From Haloferax mediterranei ATCC 33500 (GTDB lineage Archaea; Halobacteriota; Halobacteria; Halobacteriales; Haloferacaceae), in contig NC_017941.2 of assembly GCF_000306765.2 (NCBI RefSeq), positions 2,728,001-2,792,000 on the forward strand: a stretch of DNA of 64,000 nt. The letters are read 5' to 3'. The first letter of the stretch is position 1. Each line of letters starts with the position of its first letter. A program made the position numbers and the translations under genes. Of the stretch, positions 17,895-26,691 are shown piece after piece. The notes beneath the pieces are model-generated. The model was not told the origin of the DNA. It did no database searches and saw only the letters and a list, made by a program, of their open reading frames with translations.

Positions 17895-18833
17895 TTATAC
17901 GGTCACACGCCGCCGAACCGCGACGGCAACGTCGACGAGCATCTTCTTTTTCATCATGGCGAAGCCGAAGAAGATAGCGCCGAAGCCGACGAGCGCTGTC
18001 GTATCGATGGCGTGGCCGAGGAGGACCCAACTCATGAGCGCCGCAACGACGGGTTCGACGTAGCCGATGAGATTGAGTTCCGTCGGGCCGAGGCGGTCCA
18101 GCAGTTCGAAGTAGAGGAGGAACGCCACCGCGCCGGAGATGAGCGTCAGATAGAGGAACGACGCGATTCCGGTCGGTGCCCACTCGATGGCAGAAAGCGA
18201 CTCGCCGCGGAACAACGCCCAGATGTGGAGGATGACACCGCCGCCGAACATCGTCCACGCCTGCATCGACTGAACCGGCAGGTCCGTACGGAGCGGCCGG
18301 GTGAGGACCGCACCGAGGGCGAACGAGACGGCACCGAAGAAGATGAGCACGATGCCGAGGCCCTGTGCGGAGTCGAAGAGACCGGCCCCGGGGTTGGCGA
18401 CGAGAACGACGCCGGCGAATCCGGAGAGCAATCCCAGCACGCCCGTTTTCCCGAGCGACTGGTTCGAGAGAATCGCCGACGCGAAGACGGCAGTCAGGAT
18501 GGGCGAGAGGCTAATGATAATCGAGGCGACGGCACCGGGGACGTGTTTCTGGCCGAGGTAGAGAAGACCGTGATAGGCGGCGATGATGAACACCGCACCG
18601 ATGGCTGTCGCGAGCAGTTCGTCTCTGGTCTGTGGCCGCCAGCGGTCGGTCGAGTACACGGCGTACGCCAGCATCACGAGACCGGCGAGTTCGTAGCGGA
18701 CCGCCGCAAACGTCAAGGTCGGGAAGAACTCCAACCCGACCTCGATGGCGACGAAGGACGTGCCCCACATCGCCGCGAGGGCGACGAACAACAGGGGCGT
18801 CGTCGGAATATTTCTCCAAGTGGTTCGCGTCAT
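17895..18833 (-). CDS. EamA-family (DMT) transporter
   Basis: 312 residues starting MTRTTWRNIPTTPLLFVALA. It has ten hydrophobic segments in two EamA repeats, the first with AAMWGTSFVAIEVGLEF and the second ending LIGYVEPVVAALMSWVLLGH. It ends with a short basic tail (KKKMLVDVAVAVRRRVTV). It is divergent from the Lrp-type regulator gene at 19,038, and the 204-base AT-rich space between them probably carries both promoters. The regulator may control this exporter, as often seen for amino-acid exporters, but this is inference. Confidence 0.88.
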   Translation of the reverse strand: MTRTTWRNIPTTPLLFVALAAMWGTSFVAIEVGLEFFPTLTFAAVRYELAGLVMLAYAVYSTDRWRPQTRDELLATAIGAVFIIAAYHGLLYLGQKHVPGAVASIIISLSPILTAVFASAILSNQSLGKTGVLGLLSGFAGVVLVANPGAGLFDSAQGLGIVLIFFGAVSFALGAVLTRPLRTDLPVQSMQAWTMFGGGVILHIWALFRGESLSAIEWAPTGIASFLYLTLISGAVAFLLYFELLDRLGPTELNLIGYVEPVVAALMSWVLLGHAIDTTALVGFGAIFFGFAMMKKKMLVDVAVAVRRRVTV

Positions 18834-19037
18834 AGTCGAATCTACTCCAACATCCGACCCCGACGTTGTTAAATCCTTCTACAAAATAGGAGAGAATAGT
18901 TGAATCTTTCATTGACTAATAGACGATTTGCTGTATTTGAGTGCGTATAAATCGTTAAAATCCGAGAGGGTGAGAAGTACTGGCGAATACGGGGAACAGA
19001 ACAAGGACTTACATCTACGCCCGTGACCAGTGTAGAT

Positions 19038-19526
19038 ATGGACGAGCGCGACGTGCGCCTGTTGAAGGCCATCGCGGACCTCGGGACAGGCAGTCCCGAG
19101 AAGTTACACGAAGCGACTGATATCCCGGTATCGACTATCCACTACCGGTTGAACAACCTGAAAGACGACGGCGTCATCGAGAACGACCTCTACGACATCG
19201 ACCTCGAAGCGTTCGGTCTCGGCGTCACAGTCGTCATCGAAGTGTTAGCCGACTACAGTGGTTCGTACGAGGGTGTCGGCAACAAACTGCTGGAAATCGA
19301 AGGTGTCACCCAACTGTACTTCACGATGGGTGAGACGGACTTCATCGTCGTTGCACACCTCGCGGATTCCGACCGCGTCGAGCGACTCATCAACGACTTC
19401 GAGGCCATCTCGGAGGTCGAACGGACGAACTCGACGTTCGTTATCTCTACGATGCGCGACAGTCACAGAGCGCTCCAGAGCTACACGCTGGAGACGCTGT
19501 TGGACGAATTAGGCATCGAGAACTGA
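19038..19526 (+). CDS. Lrp/AsnC-family transcriptional regulator
   Basis: 162 residues from the ATG at 19038 (MDERDVRLLKAIADLG); a GTG five codons upstream is in frame. The N-terminal winged helix is SPEKLHEATDIPVSTIHYRL near residue 18. The C-terminal RAM-type effector domain begins near residue 65 and holds VTQLYFTMGETDFIVVAHL. These proteins bind amino acids and regulate nearby metabolism or export genes. It is divergent from the EamA exporter. Confidence 0.9.
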   Translation: MDERDVRLLKAIADLGTGSPEKLHEATDIPVSTIHYRLNNLKDDGVIENDLYDIDLEAFGLGVTVVIEVLADYSGSYEGVGNKLLEIEGVTQLYFTMGETDFIVVAHLADSDRVERLINDFEAISEVERTNSTFVISTMRDSHRALQSYTLETLLDELGIEN

Positions 19527-19570
19527 GAATCGCCCCACCGCTTACGCTTCCGTATTGCCAACGATAGCGT

Positions 19571-19846
19571 ATGCCGGAGACCGTGCGAACGTGGCTAGTC
19601 GAGCGGACCTACTCGGACGACGAACAAAACATCATCATACTCGTGTACGCGACGCTGGACGGCACACGGTACCACAGAAAAGAGCGGTCACTGACGAGTT
19701 TCGAGTCCGACATTCGCGACACCTACGCCGCCATCGACGTGTCCGAAGGGGATTTGAGTCGCGTCACTGACGAAGAAACACGAGAAGTCTACGCCACGGC
19801 GGCGCAGGAAATGGCCGAGAAGCACGACCCGACGGACACCGTGTGA
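19571..19846 (+). CDS. Small conserved haloarchaeal protein
   Basis: 91 residues starting MPETVRTWLVERTYSDDEQN. It shows a beta-strand-rich first half (IIILVYATLDGTRYHRKER) and a helical acidic end (EVYATAAQEMAEKHDPTD). No motif points to a function. It follows the Lrp gene by 44 bases in the same direction and could be co-transcribed. The family number is not known to me with confidence. Confidence 0.65.
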   Translation: MPETVRTWLVERTYSDDEQNIIILVYATLDGTRYHRKERSLTSFESDIRDTYAAIDVSEGDLSRVTDEETREVYATAAQEMAEKHDPTDTV

Positions 19847-19908
19847 CCGGAAAGTAGTGTGAGAGACTGTGTGAACCCAAGTCCGGACCGGAATCAGAAC
19901 AGGGCTGT

Positions 19909-22017
19909 TCAGTCCGCCGACGCAAGCGGGAGTTCGACAACGACGACGGACCCCGTCGGCTCGTTGTCCTCGAAGTGGACTGTTCCGCCGAACGAGTCGA
20001 CGAGTTGGTTGACGAGATAGAGACCTAATCCCGTTCCCGTGCTTTCGAGGCCTTTCTCGCCTTTTCCGAAGACGACGGGCTTTCTGCTGTCCGGAATGCC
20101 AGAGCCATCGTCGGCGATGCGCGTGGTGACTAGTTCTTCGTCCTCGTCGACCGTCACCGAGAGCGTCACAGTCGTGCTGCCGTCGTTGTGCTGGACGGCG
20201 TTGTTGAAGATGTTGCCAAACACCGACGCGAGGAGGGGGTTCGCCCGTACCGCAACATCCGGAATCGCCCCCTCGACCTCGAAGGTGGCGTTGGGAAACG
20301 CCTCACGCCGGACGGCAAGTTCGCGTTCGAGCGTATCCACGAGCGGAAGCGGACGCGTCTCGACAGTGCCTCCGCTCATCGTCTCGATAAGGTCGCGGGC
20401 GACTTCGGTTATCTCGATGGTGTGGCGACCCGTCGAGAGAATGCGCGAGAGGATGTCTGCCCCCTCGTCGTCGACGTGTTCTTCGAGCAACTCCGCCCAC
20501 CCGACGACAACGGCCATATCGTTTCGAATGTCGTGGCGGACGATTCGGTTCAAGGCCTCTAACTCCTCGTTCGTCCGCTCTAACTCCAGTTCACGACTGC
20601 GGCGGGCAGTCACGTCCTGAATCGTCCCTCTGAGGGCTACGACACGGCCGTCTCGGATAACCGGTTCACCGCGGGTTCGAACCCACAGTTCCGCACCTTC
20701 GTTGGTCACGAGTCGGAACTCGTCTTCCCACGCGAGACCCTCGTTTCGACAGCGGTTGACCAGTTTGCGAACGTTTTCCTGTTCGTCGGCGGCGTAGAAA
20801 CCGAACGCGTCGTCCAGCGAAGGTTCGTAGTCGAGGGGAACGTCGTGGATTCGTTTCGTCTGGTCGGTCCATTCGAGCGATTCCGTCAGCAAGTCGAGTT
20901 CCCAGCCACCGACTTTCGAGATGCGTTGTGTCCGCTCCAAGAAGTCGCGACTGCGTTCGAGTTCGCGCTCGCGTTCCTTCTGTTCGGTGAGGTCCTGAAA
21001 GACGACCACTCTTCTGTCGTCGTCGAGCGAGGTGATAGAGAGCCGAACCGGGACGCCCGTCCCATCGGGTTTACGGACCGTCACCTCGCCTTGCCACTGG
21101 CCACTCGTCTCAAGAGCGGGAAGAACCAACTCGCGAATCCGGTCGACTTCCGCCTCGTCGTGGATGTCGTGCCACGAGATGCCGACCATCGATTCCGCAT
21201 CCGAGTATCCACAGATATTCGCCCCCGTCTCGTTGACGTAGACGTGGTTACCATCCTCAGTGAGCGCGACGCCAGCGTCGACGGCGTCGACCGCCCGCTT
21301 GAACGCTTCGAGGTCACGTTCGCGTTTTCGTTCTTCGGTTACGTCCTCAATCGTCGAGAGGAGTCGACGCTGACCCGAGAGTTCGGCGACCGTGAGACTC
21401 ACCCGAACCCAGACGGTCTCACCGGAAGTGCTCTGCATAGGCCACGTGAAGGTGTTACTGCCCGTTTCGCGAGCCGTCTTGACCTCCTCTGCGGCACGCT
21501 CGTCGGTATATCCGGGCACGTCGGCAGTCACATCGGTCGGCGAGGTTTCGAGGATTGCCTCGCGGTCGGTGCCGAGGATTTCGAGATACCGCTGGTTGAT
21601 GTCGATGAGGTCGAGCGTATCGAGGTCTCGAACTGCGAGGCCGACGTTTACGGCCTCGAAGAGTTCCCGGTGGTCGAGCGACCCGGCAGTGTTGCGCGCG
21701 GCGTCGTAGACGACGTGGCCGAGGTTTTCGATGTCGGCGTCCGATGGGTTCGTCCGTTCGAACGAGACCAGCGGGACGCCATTATCGCGTAACTTCGGAA
21801 CGAGCGACTGTCCCGTCGAGTCTGTGAACCGCGTCGAGACGACGAGGCAGTCCACACGCGATTGTTCGAGTTCCGAATAGACAGTGTCGACACTATCCGT
21901 GGTCGAGACGTGGACTTCCGTCGTCGAATTGCCGACTGCATCGGGGAGTGTATCGGCGAGGCGTTCACGGATAGGTTTGTTCTCGCTGACGACGAGAACG
22001 TTCAGCCGACCAGACAT
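19909..22017 (-). CDS. PAS-domain sensor histidine kinase with degenerate receiver domain
   Basis: 702 residues from 22017 (MSGRLNVLVVSENKPIRERL). Order: receiver-like domain (1-115) without an Asp at the phospho-acceptor strand (VDCLVVSTRF), then three PAS domains (about 130-255, 260-380, 385-500). A HisKA dimerisation segment follows (NRIVRHDIRNDMAVVVGWAE, near 515). The HATPase domain has an N-box in FNNAVQHNDGST and G-boxes DDGSGIP and STGTGLGLYLV. No membrane segments, so it is a cytoplasmic sensor. No response regulator is adjacent. Confidence 0.9.
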   Translation of the reverse strand: MSGRLNVLVVSENKPIRERLADTLPDAVGNSTTEVHVSTTDSVDTVYSELEQSRVDCLVVSTRFTDSTGQSLVPKLRDNGVPLVSFERTNPSDADIENLGHVVYDAARNTAGSLDHRELFEAVNVGLAVRDLDTLDLIDINQRYLEILGTDREAILETSPTDVTADVPGYTDERAAEEVKTARETGSNTFTWPMQSTSGETVWVRVSLTVAELSGQRRLLSTIEDVTEERKRERDLEAFKRAVDAVDAGVALTEDGNHVYVNETGANICGYSDAESMVGISWHDIHDEAEVDRIRELVLPALETSGQWQGEVTVRKPDGTGVPVRLSITSLDDDRRVVVFQDLTEQKERERELERSRDFLERTQRISKVGGWELDLLTESLEWTDQTKRIHDVPLDYEPSLDDAFGFYAADEQENVRKLVNRCRNEGLAWEDEFRLVTNEGAELWVRTRGEPVIRDGRVVALRGTIQDVTARRSRELELERTNEELEALNRIVRHDIRNDMAVVVGWAELLEEHVDDEGADILSRILSTGRHTIEITEVARDLIETMSGGTVETRPLPLVDTLERELAVRREAFPNATFEVEGAIPDVAVRANPLLASVFGNIFNNAVQHNDGSTTVTLSVTVDEDEELVTTRIADDGSGIPDSRKPVVFGKGEKGLESTGTGLGLYLVNQLVDSFGGTVHFEDNEPTGSVVVVELPLASAD

Positions 22018-22245
22018 ACCAGCAAAACAGGCTTCGAAGTTGAAGTATGAACCGGCGTATTCGAGCGGGGCGAGCAAGTCCGGTGTTCGAACGGTGTCGA
22101 AGATTCCAAAGTTTGCAGCGCGGGAGACGGCAGGATACAACGTTTAGCTGCCAACGAACCCGAAGTAAAGAAACGAAAATCGACCTAAACGAAGAGAGCG
22201 TAATATATACTGAGAGGTGGATGAGCGCCGCCTCTGGTGATACTA

Positions 22246-22623
22246 ATGACGACTACGACCAACTCGACACGACTCGTGGGTATCGTACTACTCGCGTTAG
22301 CCGCGCTGTTCGTGCTTCCTGTTCTCTTCGGGATGTCCGGAGCCTTCGGTGCGACGCCGATGGGCTGGGGCGGCGGCTGGATGCACGACACGTGGATGCA
22401 CGGTGGAACCGGCGGCGGCGTCCCGTGGTGGATGTGGGGAATGGGCCTCCTCGGACAACTGCTCGTCCTCGCAGTCCTCATTGGCGGCGGTGTCCTGCTC
22501 TTTCGGGCCGTGAGCAACGACGGGCACGACGACGCCCTGAGCGAACTCCGGAGCGCCTACGCCCGCGGCGACATCGACGACGAAGAGTTCGAGCGGCGGC
22601 GAGCGCGCCTCGAACGCAACTGA
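22246..22623 (+). CDS. SHOCT-domain membrane protein
   Basis: 125 residues. It has two hydrophobic segments (RLVGIVLLALAALFVLPVLFG and QLLVLAVLIGGGVLLFRAV, joined by a Gly/Trp/Met/His-rich linker with GWGGGWMHDTWMHGG). A C-terminal SHOCT element follows (LRSAYARGDIDDEEFERRRA). The Met/His-rich linker could bind copper or another metal. The ATG at 22246 was preferred over the GTG at 22237. A TATA-like TAATATATA at 22,201-22,209 lies about 40 bases upstream, so the leader is short. Confidence 0.85.
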   Translation: MTTTTNSTRLVGIVLLALAALFVLPVLFGMSGAFGATPMGWGGGWMHDTWMHGGTGGGVPWWMWGMGLLGQLLVLAVLIGGGVLLFRAVSNDGHDDALSELRSAYARGDIDDEEFERRRARLERN

Positions 22624-22765
22624 GGCGCGTGAACGTTATTTTCGTCTGCGCAACGTCGTTCGGGCCGACACGACGCGGTATTTCGAACGTGAATCCAGCG
22701 AAATCGAGATAACGGCGAGGGAATCACCTCGTTGCAGACGAAACAGGGGGTTTCACAGGAGAACA

Positions 22766-22861
22766 ATGCCACGAGGTCACAGCGACCGACCCGCAGAGAC
22801 GCCGCTGTCAAACACCGCGATGCCAACCACTAGAAGTGACGACACTGACCGTAACAACTAA
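22766..22861 (+). CDS. Possible 31-residue microprotein
   Basis: A short frame starting MPRGHSDRPAETPLSNTAMP, preceded by the Shine-Dalgarno-like AGGAG at 22,757-22,761. It ends seven bases before the palindrome that precedes the next small gene. There is no homology that I recognise, and composition gives weak support. It may be chance. Confidence 0.25.
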   Translation: MPRGHSDRPAETPLSNTAMPTTRSDDTDRNN

Positions 22862-22867
22862 CATCTA

Positions 22868-22883
22868 TTTAGGCCAACCTAAA
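22868..22883. promoter_or_regulatory. DtxR/SirR-like palindrome TTTAGGCCAACCTAAA
   Basis: A near-perfect 16-base palindrome with TTTAGG and CCTAAA arms, four bases before the ATG at 22,887. It resembles the TTAGG...CCTAA boxes bound by DtxR-family metal regulators, including haloarchaeal iron and manganese repressors (established family knowledge). Its position over the likely transcription start suggests repression. Binding here is inferred. Confidence 0.5.
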
Positions 22884-22886
22884 ACC

Positions 22887-23027
22887 ATGGCTTCAGATTC
22901 GGCCTCCAGCGGTCTCCTCTCAGTGTTCACGCGGTTCCGGCCCCAACGGACTCGACTCCGCGTGTCTGCGTGTGTTGCCGCGAGTCGGTCGATGGAATCC
23001 CCCGACGAGGAAGCGTACGAGGCGTAA
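22887..23027 (+). CDS. 46-residue protein downstream of a metal-regulator-like box
   Basis: Starts MASDSASSGLLSVFTRFRPQ, continues with an Arg-rich middle and one Cys (RVSACVAASRS), and ends SPDEEAYEA. The amphipathic Arg-rich segment could bind membrane or nucleic acid. No family recognised. The palindrome immediately upstream suggests control by iron or manganese. Its small size and lack of known homologues keep confidence moderate. Confidence 0.5.
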   Translation: MASDSASSGLLSVFTRFRPQRTRLRVSACVAASRSMESPDEEAYEA

Positions 23028-23072
23028 CGAATCAGTCGGAGACGACGGCCACCTTCAGCCCTCGACGAGCGT

Positions 23073-24305
23073 CTATCGTTCGACGACGGTTCCGACTTCG
23101 GGAGCCGTCGCTTCGTAGCCGTCTTCCTGCAGTTCCTCGGCAAAAGCCGCACAGCGGTCGCCGTGATTGACGAGAACGGGGGTATCCTCGTAGTCGGCGA
23201 GGAACTCGCGGAGTCCGTGTTTGTCCGCGTGCGCGGAGAAGTCGTACATCTCGGCGCGTGCGGCGACCGGGACGACGCCGCCGTTGAGTTCGCATCGACC
23301 GCGTTCGACCAGTTCGCGCCCCGGCGTCCCCTCGACCTGATAGCCGGTGAGACAGATTTTGTTCGTCGGGTCCTGCCGAATTTCGGGGATGTAAGTCATG
23401 GCCGGCCCGCCCGAGAGCATCCCGCTCGTGGTGACGATGACCGAGTTCTGACGCGCGATACGGCGTCGTTGACCGTCGCGCCCGGAGACGATTCGCGCGT
23501 TCGACTTCGCCCGCTTGAGCGCCGTCGAGTCGCGGACGTAGTCGGGGTAGTTTCGGAGCATCTTCAGGACTCGCGTACCCATTCCATCGACGTAGCAGTC
23601 GATGTCGTGGGCGTCGAGGACCAGCAGAATCTCCTGCGTTCGGCCGATAGCGAACGCGGGAACGACGACGGTTCCGCCCTGCCAGATGGTCGTCTGAACG
23701 GATTCGACGAACCGTTTTTCGACCGCTGCGCGGTCTTCATGTTCCACGTCGGAGTAGGTAGATTCACAGATGACCACGTCGGCGTCGGGGCGGTCGGTGG
23801 TTCCGGACACGAGACGCTGATTGTCGGTGTGGAAATCGGCCGTATAGAGCAGTCGCGTGTCGCCGTCGTCGACGAGGACGTGAGCGCTCCCGGGGATGTG
23901 GCCCGCGTTGTAGAAGGTGACCTCGTGGCCGGCGGCCTCGAACGTCTCGCCGTAGTCGTGTGGCTCCGACTGCTGCGTCATCCGGCGAATGTGCGTCTCG
24001 GTGAACGGGCAGTCGTACGTGCCGCCGTGTAATTTCAGGGTGTCGCGCGCGAGCGTGAGCGCGAGTTCGTACGTTGGCGGCGTCCAGTGGACTGCCGGCC
24101 ACTCGTCACCGGAGAGCAGCGAGGGGACCGTCCCGACGTGGTCGAGGTGGCCGTGCGAGACGACGACGGCGTCGGGGTCAGGCGACCCCGCGGGGAACTG
24201 CGGCGGATTCCCGGTCATCATCCCGTAATCGAGAAGCAGCGAGTCGTTGACGAGAATCGCACTGCGCCCGACTTCCCCGGCCCCGCCGAGGAACTGGAGT
24301 TGCAT
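23073..24305 (-). CDS. Metallo-beta-lactamase/beta-CASP nuclease (RNA-processing type)
   Basis: 410 residues from 24305 (MQLQFLGGAGEVGRSAILV); the long upstream frame is not coding. MBL motifs: VSHGHLDHVGTVPSLL (HxHxDH), GHIPGSAHVLVDDG and LLYTADFHTD. The beta-CASP part has CESTYSDVEHEDR, VVPAFAIGRTQEILL and a late DFSAHADKHGLREFL motif. Archaeal members of this group act as endo- or exoribonucleases in RNA decay or maturation. There is no KH-domain extension as in aCPSF1, so it is a shorter aRNase-type protein. Confidence 0.9.
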   Translation of the reverse strand: MQLQFLGGAGEVGRSAILVNDSLLLDYGMMTGNPPQFPAGSPDPDAVVVSHGHLDHVGTVPSLLSGDEWPAVHWTPPTYELALTLARDTLKLHGGTYDCPFTETHIRRMTQQSEPHDYGETFEAAGHEVTFYNAGHIPGSAHVLVDDGDTRLLYTADFHTDNQRLVSGTTDRPDADVVICESTYSDVEHEDRAAVEKRFVESVQTTIWQGGTVVVPAFAIGRTQEILLVLDAHDIDCYVDGMGTRVLKMLRNYPDYVRDSTALKRAKSNARIVSGRDGQRRRIARQNSVIVTTSGMLSGGPAMTYIPEIRQDPTNKICLTGYQVEGTPGRELVERGRCELNGGVVPVAARAEMYDFSAHADKHGLREFLADYEDTPVLVNHGDRCAAFAEELQEDGYEATAPEVGTVVER

Positions 24306-24431
24306 TGGGAACACGTACCGACTGGAGGTGCTTTTGCCCGTCGGTCCAGCGTTGGTTCGAGCGGCGAGGTGGAGGGCACACGCCGACATCGACACTCGAC
24401 GTTTTTCCCCGCGGATGCCCTCGCGTAACGT

Positions 24432-24743
24432 ATGCCGGATGCGACCCTCGACCAACTCGTCTCGACGCTCCACGAGTACCTCGCCGCGACAGCGACTCGT
24501 CCCGTCCGCGAAGATGTAAGCAGATGGCTCGGGGAAGCGGAGGCGGTCACGGCCGACCTCGCCATCGGCCCGCTCCCGGACGACGACGTAGTCCGAACTC
24601 GTCTTGGTCACGTCGAACACCTCCTCTCCAACGTGGATTCGACCGAAGACGACGAGGCGGATACGCACGTCGCTGCAGCACGCGAAACACTGGTGGAGGC
24701 ACTCGCAACGCTCGACGAACGGGCGACAGAAGGCGGTCGCTGA
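24432..24743 (+). CDS. Small helical conserved haloarchaeal protein
   Basis: 103 residues starting MPDATLDQLVSTLHEYLAAT and mostly alpha-helical and acidic. It contains a central GPLPDDDVVRTRLGHVEHLL helix pair. No catalytic motif. It is divergent from the nuclease gene, with 126 bases between starts, and may share its promoter region. Possibly a DUF8152-type family; this is uncertain. Confidence 0.6.
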   Translation: MPDATLDQLVSTLHEYLAATATRPVREDVSRWLGEAEAVTADLAIGPLPDDDVVRTRLGHVEHLLSNVDSTEDDEADTHVAAARETLVEALATLDERATEGGR

Positions 24744-24818
24744 ACAGTCGACGGACGTTTCGGGTGGGACGGTTGCGGACGGCAACCGAGAACGAGTGAG
24801 CGACCGAATACAGACGGT

Positions 24819-26051
24819 TTAGTTCGAGAACCAGTCTTTCGCCGTCGAGGCGAGGATAGAGAGGTCTTCGAACTTCAGCATCTGGAACATCGCGAGGGGG
24901 TTCCCGTCGTTCACGGCGTTCAACCGCTTCTGGGGAACCCGGTGGAGGTCCTCTAACAGCGTATCGTAGCGCTCGTTGGACGCGCGATAGAGCATCTCCG
25001 TCATGAACAACCGGTTTTTGCCCTTGGGCGCGACGCGCTCGTGCCAGAGTTGGTCGTAGATAGCGAGTTCGGACGCGGAGGTGTCGCGCTCGCTGTGGGT
25101 GAGAACCCGGTCTGCGGTCGCGGCGGCCACGCGGCCGGAGCGCATGCACTTGTCGATGCCCTCGCCCCAAAGTGGGTCCACGGTCGGGACCGTGTCACCG
25201 ATGGCCATGAAGTTGTCCGTGCTCATCCGTTTGGGAAGTTGGACGTGTGCGGAACCGCGGTGCTGTTTGCCCTCGATGCGCGATGCGTTCTCGAATCGGG
25301 GGTCAGTGTCAACCCAGTACTGGAGGTAATCGTCGACGGTGTACCCTGATTGGGCGTTCTGTCGATGTGCCTCGTTTTGGAGGTAACAGACGCCGACTTT
25401 CGCAGTGTCTTCGCCGGTGTGGAAAATCCACGAGTAACCGCCCGGGGCGATGTTGTGGTCGAGACGGAGCATCATCGTGTCCGTGAGGTCGGCGTACCCC
25501 GCGGGGTCCAAGTCGAGGCCTTCGAACTCGTACTCGATACCGATGGCCTGTTTTTCCCGTTCGAGGACACAAACGTCGAGTGCCTTCGCAAGCGGGGCGC
25601 TCGGGCCGGTGGCGTCGATGATGATGTCGCCGTAAACCTCCTCGTCGCCGTTGTAGCGGACGCCGACGATTTCGCCGTCTTCCATCACGGGTTTGGAGAC
25701 GCGAGCGTCAAAACGGTACTCCGCACCGTCGGCCCGGGATTCGTCGACCAGCCAGTTCTTGAAGTCGGCGAACTCGAGGACGGCACCGGGTTGGTGTCGC
25801 TCGAAGTGGTGGTTCGGAGACTCCAAGACGACATCGTCGGTGAAGTTCATCACGACTTCGTCCGGAATATTGAACGAAGCCATCGTCGACGGGAACGTCC
25901 CGGCGGTCGATTTGTTACTCCGAGAGGGGAACTCTTCTTCGGATTCGGTTTCGAGGACGCAAACGTCGTAGCCGCGAGCCGCGAGGTCTCGTGCTGCTTG
26001 ACCACCTGCGGGGCCCGCACCAGCGATAATCACGTCGTATGTGTCAGTCAT
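24819..26051 (-). CDS. Geranylgeranyl reductase family flavoprotein (archaeal lipid saturation)
   Basis: 410 residues. The N-terminal FAD motif is VIIAGAGPAGGQAARDLAAR. A mid-protein GD-box occurs in NFMAIGDTVPTVDPLWGEGI, and the catalytic-domain segment is GGYSWIFHTGEDTAKVGVC. These fit the family that reduces the double bonds of geranylgeranyl chains in archaeal diether lipids. A digeranylgeranylglycerophospholipid reductase is the best guess; other prenyl-reductase substrates remain possible. It is a single gene, with AT-rich DNA upstream. Confidence 0.82.
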   Translation of the reverse strand: MTDTYDVIIAGAGPAGGQAARDLAARGYDVCVLETESEEEFPSRSNKSTAGTFPSTMASFNIPDEVVMNFTDDVVLESPNHHFERHQPGAVLEFADFKNWLVDESRADGAEYRFDARVSKPVMEDGEIVGVRYNGDEEVYGDIIIDATGPSAPLAKALDVCVLEREKQAIGIEYEFEGLDLDPAGYADLTDTMMLRLDHNIAPGGYSWIFHTGEDTAKVGVCYLQNEAHRQNAQSGYTVDDYLQYWVDTDPRFENASRIEGKQHRGSAHVQLPKRMSTDNFMAIGDTVPTVDPLWGEGIDKCMRSGRVAAATADRVLTHSERDTSASELAIYDQLWHERVAPKGKNRLFMTEMLYRASNERYDTLLEDLHRVPQKRLNAVNDGNPLAMFQMLKFEDLSILASTAKDWFSN

Positions 26052-26315
26052 TGTAAATTAGGCATCACCGGTAGGTTTGTTCGTACACGCGTTACCCATC
26101 CTTTCTGAAACGAGCGTGTAATCTGCTTTGGTTTTGAACGGTCAAGAATCCCAGTCTACTCAACGAAATTAGTTTTCTCAAGAGCGACTAAATCCCGGGG
26201 AACGAGGCAAGCAAAGCCACTGATAGGTAGTAGGAGGCCGAACGCAGCGAAGAGAGACAGGAACGAAGGGATACCGAGGATTGTACGGGTCTGGGACTTC
26301 GGAATCCGCCGAGTG

Positions 26316-26627
26316 CTACGGTTCCGGGATACGCCGGACCTGAAACTCGCGGTAGCCACCGTAGGCGGCTTCGAGTGCGCCGAGCCACCAGTTCCAGCGC
26401 GTCGCAGGGCTCCCTTCGGGAGCGTCACGCATGTTTCGGATGATTTCGTCTCCGGAGAGCGGCGCGCCGCGGTCCCGCTCGGCTTGTTCCGAGTCGACGA
26501 GGTCGCGGGCTTGACGTGCAACGACCTGCCGCTCGGCGTCCGTACCACCGAACTCGGCAAGAGCGTCCCGAAACGACTCCTCATCGAACGAAGTATGAGA
26601 ATTGTCGTTCCTGTCAGTGGGAATCAC
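26316..26627 (-). CDS. Small conserved haloarchaeal protein
   Basis: 103 residues starting MIPTDRNDNSHTSFDEESFR, charged and helical, with a conserved-looking tail NWWLGALEAAYGGYREFQVR. No function can be inferred. The 264 bases between its stop and the lipid reductase start hold a hydrophobic minus-strand frame (GIPSFLSLFAAFGLLLPISG) that lacks a credible start codon. Confidence 0.6.
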   Translation of the reverse strand: MIPTDRNDNSHTSFDEESFRDALAEFGGTDAERQVVARQARDLVDSEQAERDRGAPLSGDEIIRNMRDAPEGSPATRWNWWLGALEAAYGGYREFQVRRIPEP

Positions 26628-26691
26628 ACGCTACCTACGAGGCCCGCCACAAAGAAGACTCGGCTGGGGGGTCACCCGCGACGAAAACACA

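Noticed and set aside
23073..24785. 570-codon version of the beta-CASP gene
   Set aside because: The family N-terminus begins at MQLQFLGGAGEVG (24,305); the upstream 160 codons are the antisense of the small gene at 24,432-24,743.
26156..26584. Hydrophobic minus-strand frame (PSFLSLFAAFGLLLPIS)
   Set aside because: It has no credible start of its own and its upstream half is the shadow of the gene at 26,316-26,627.
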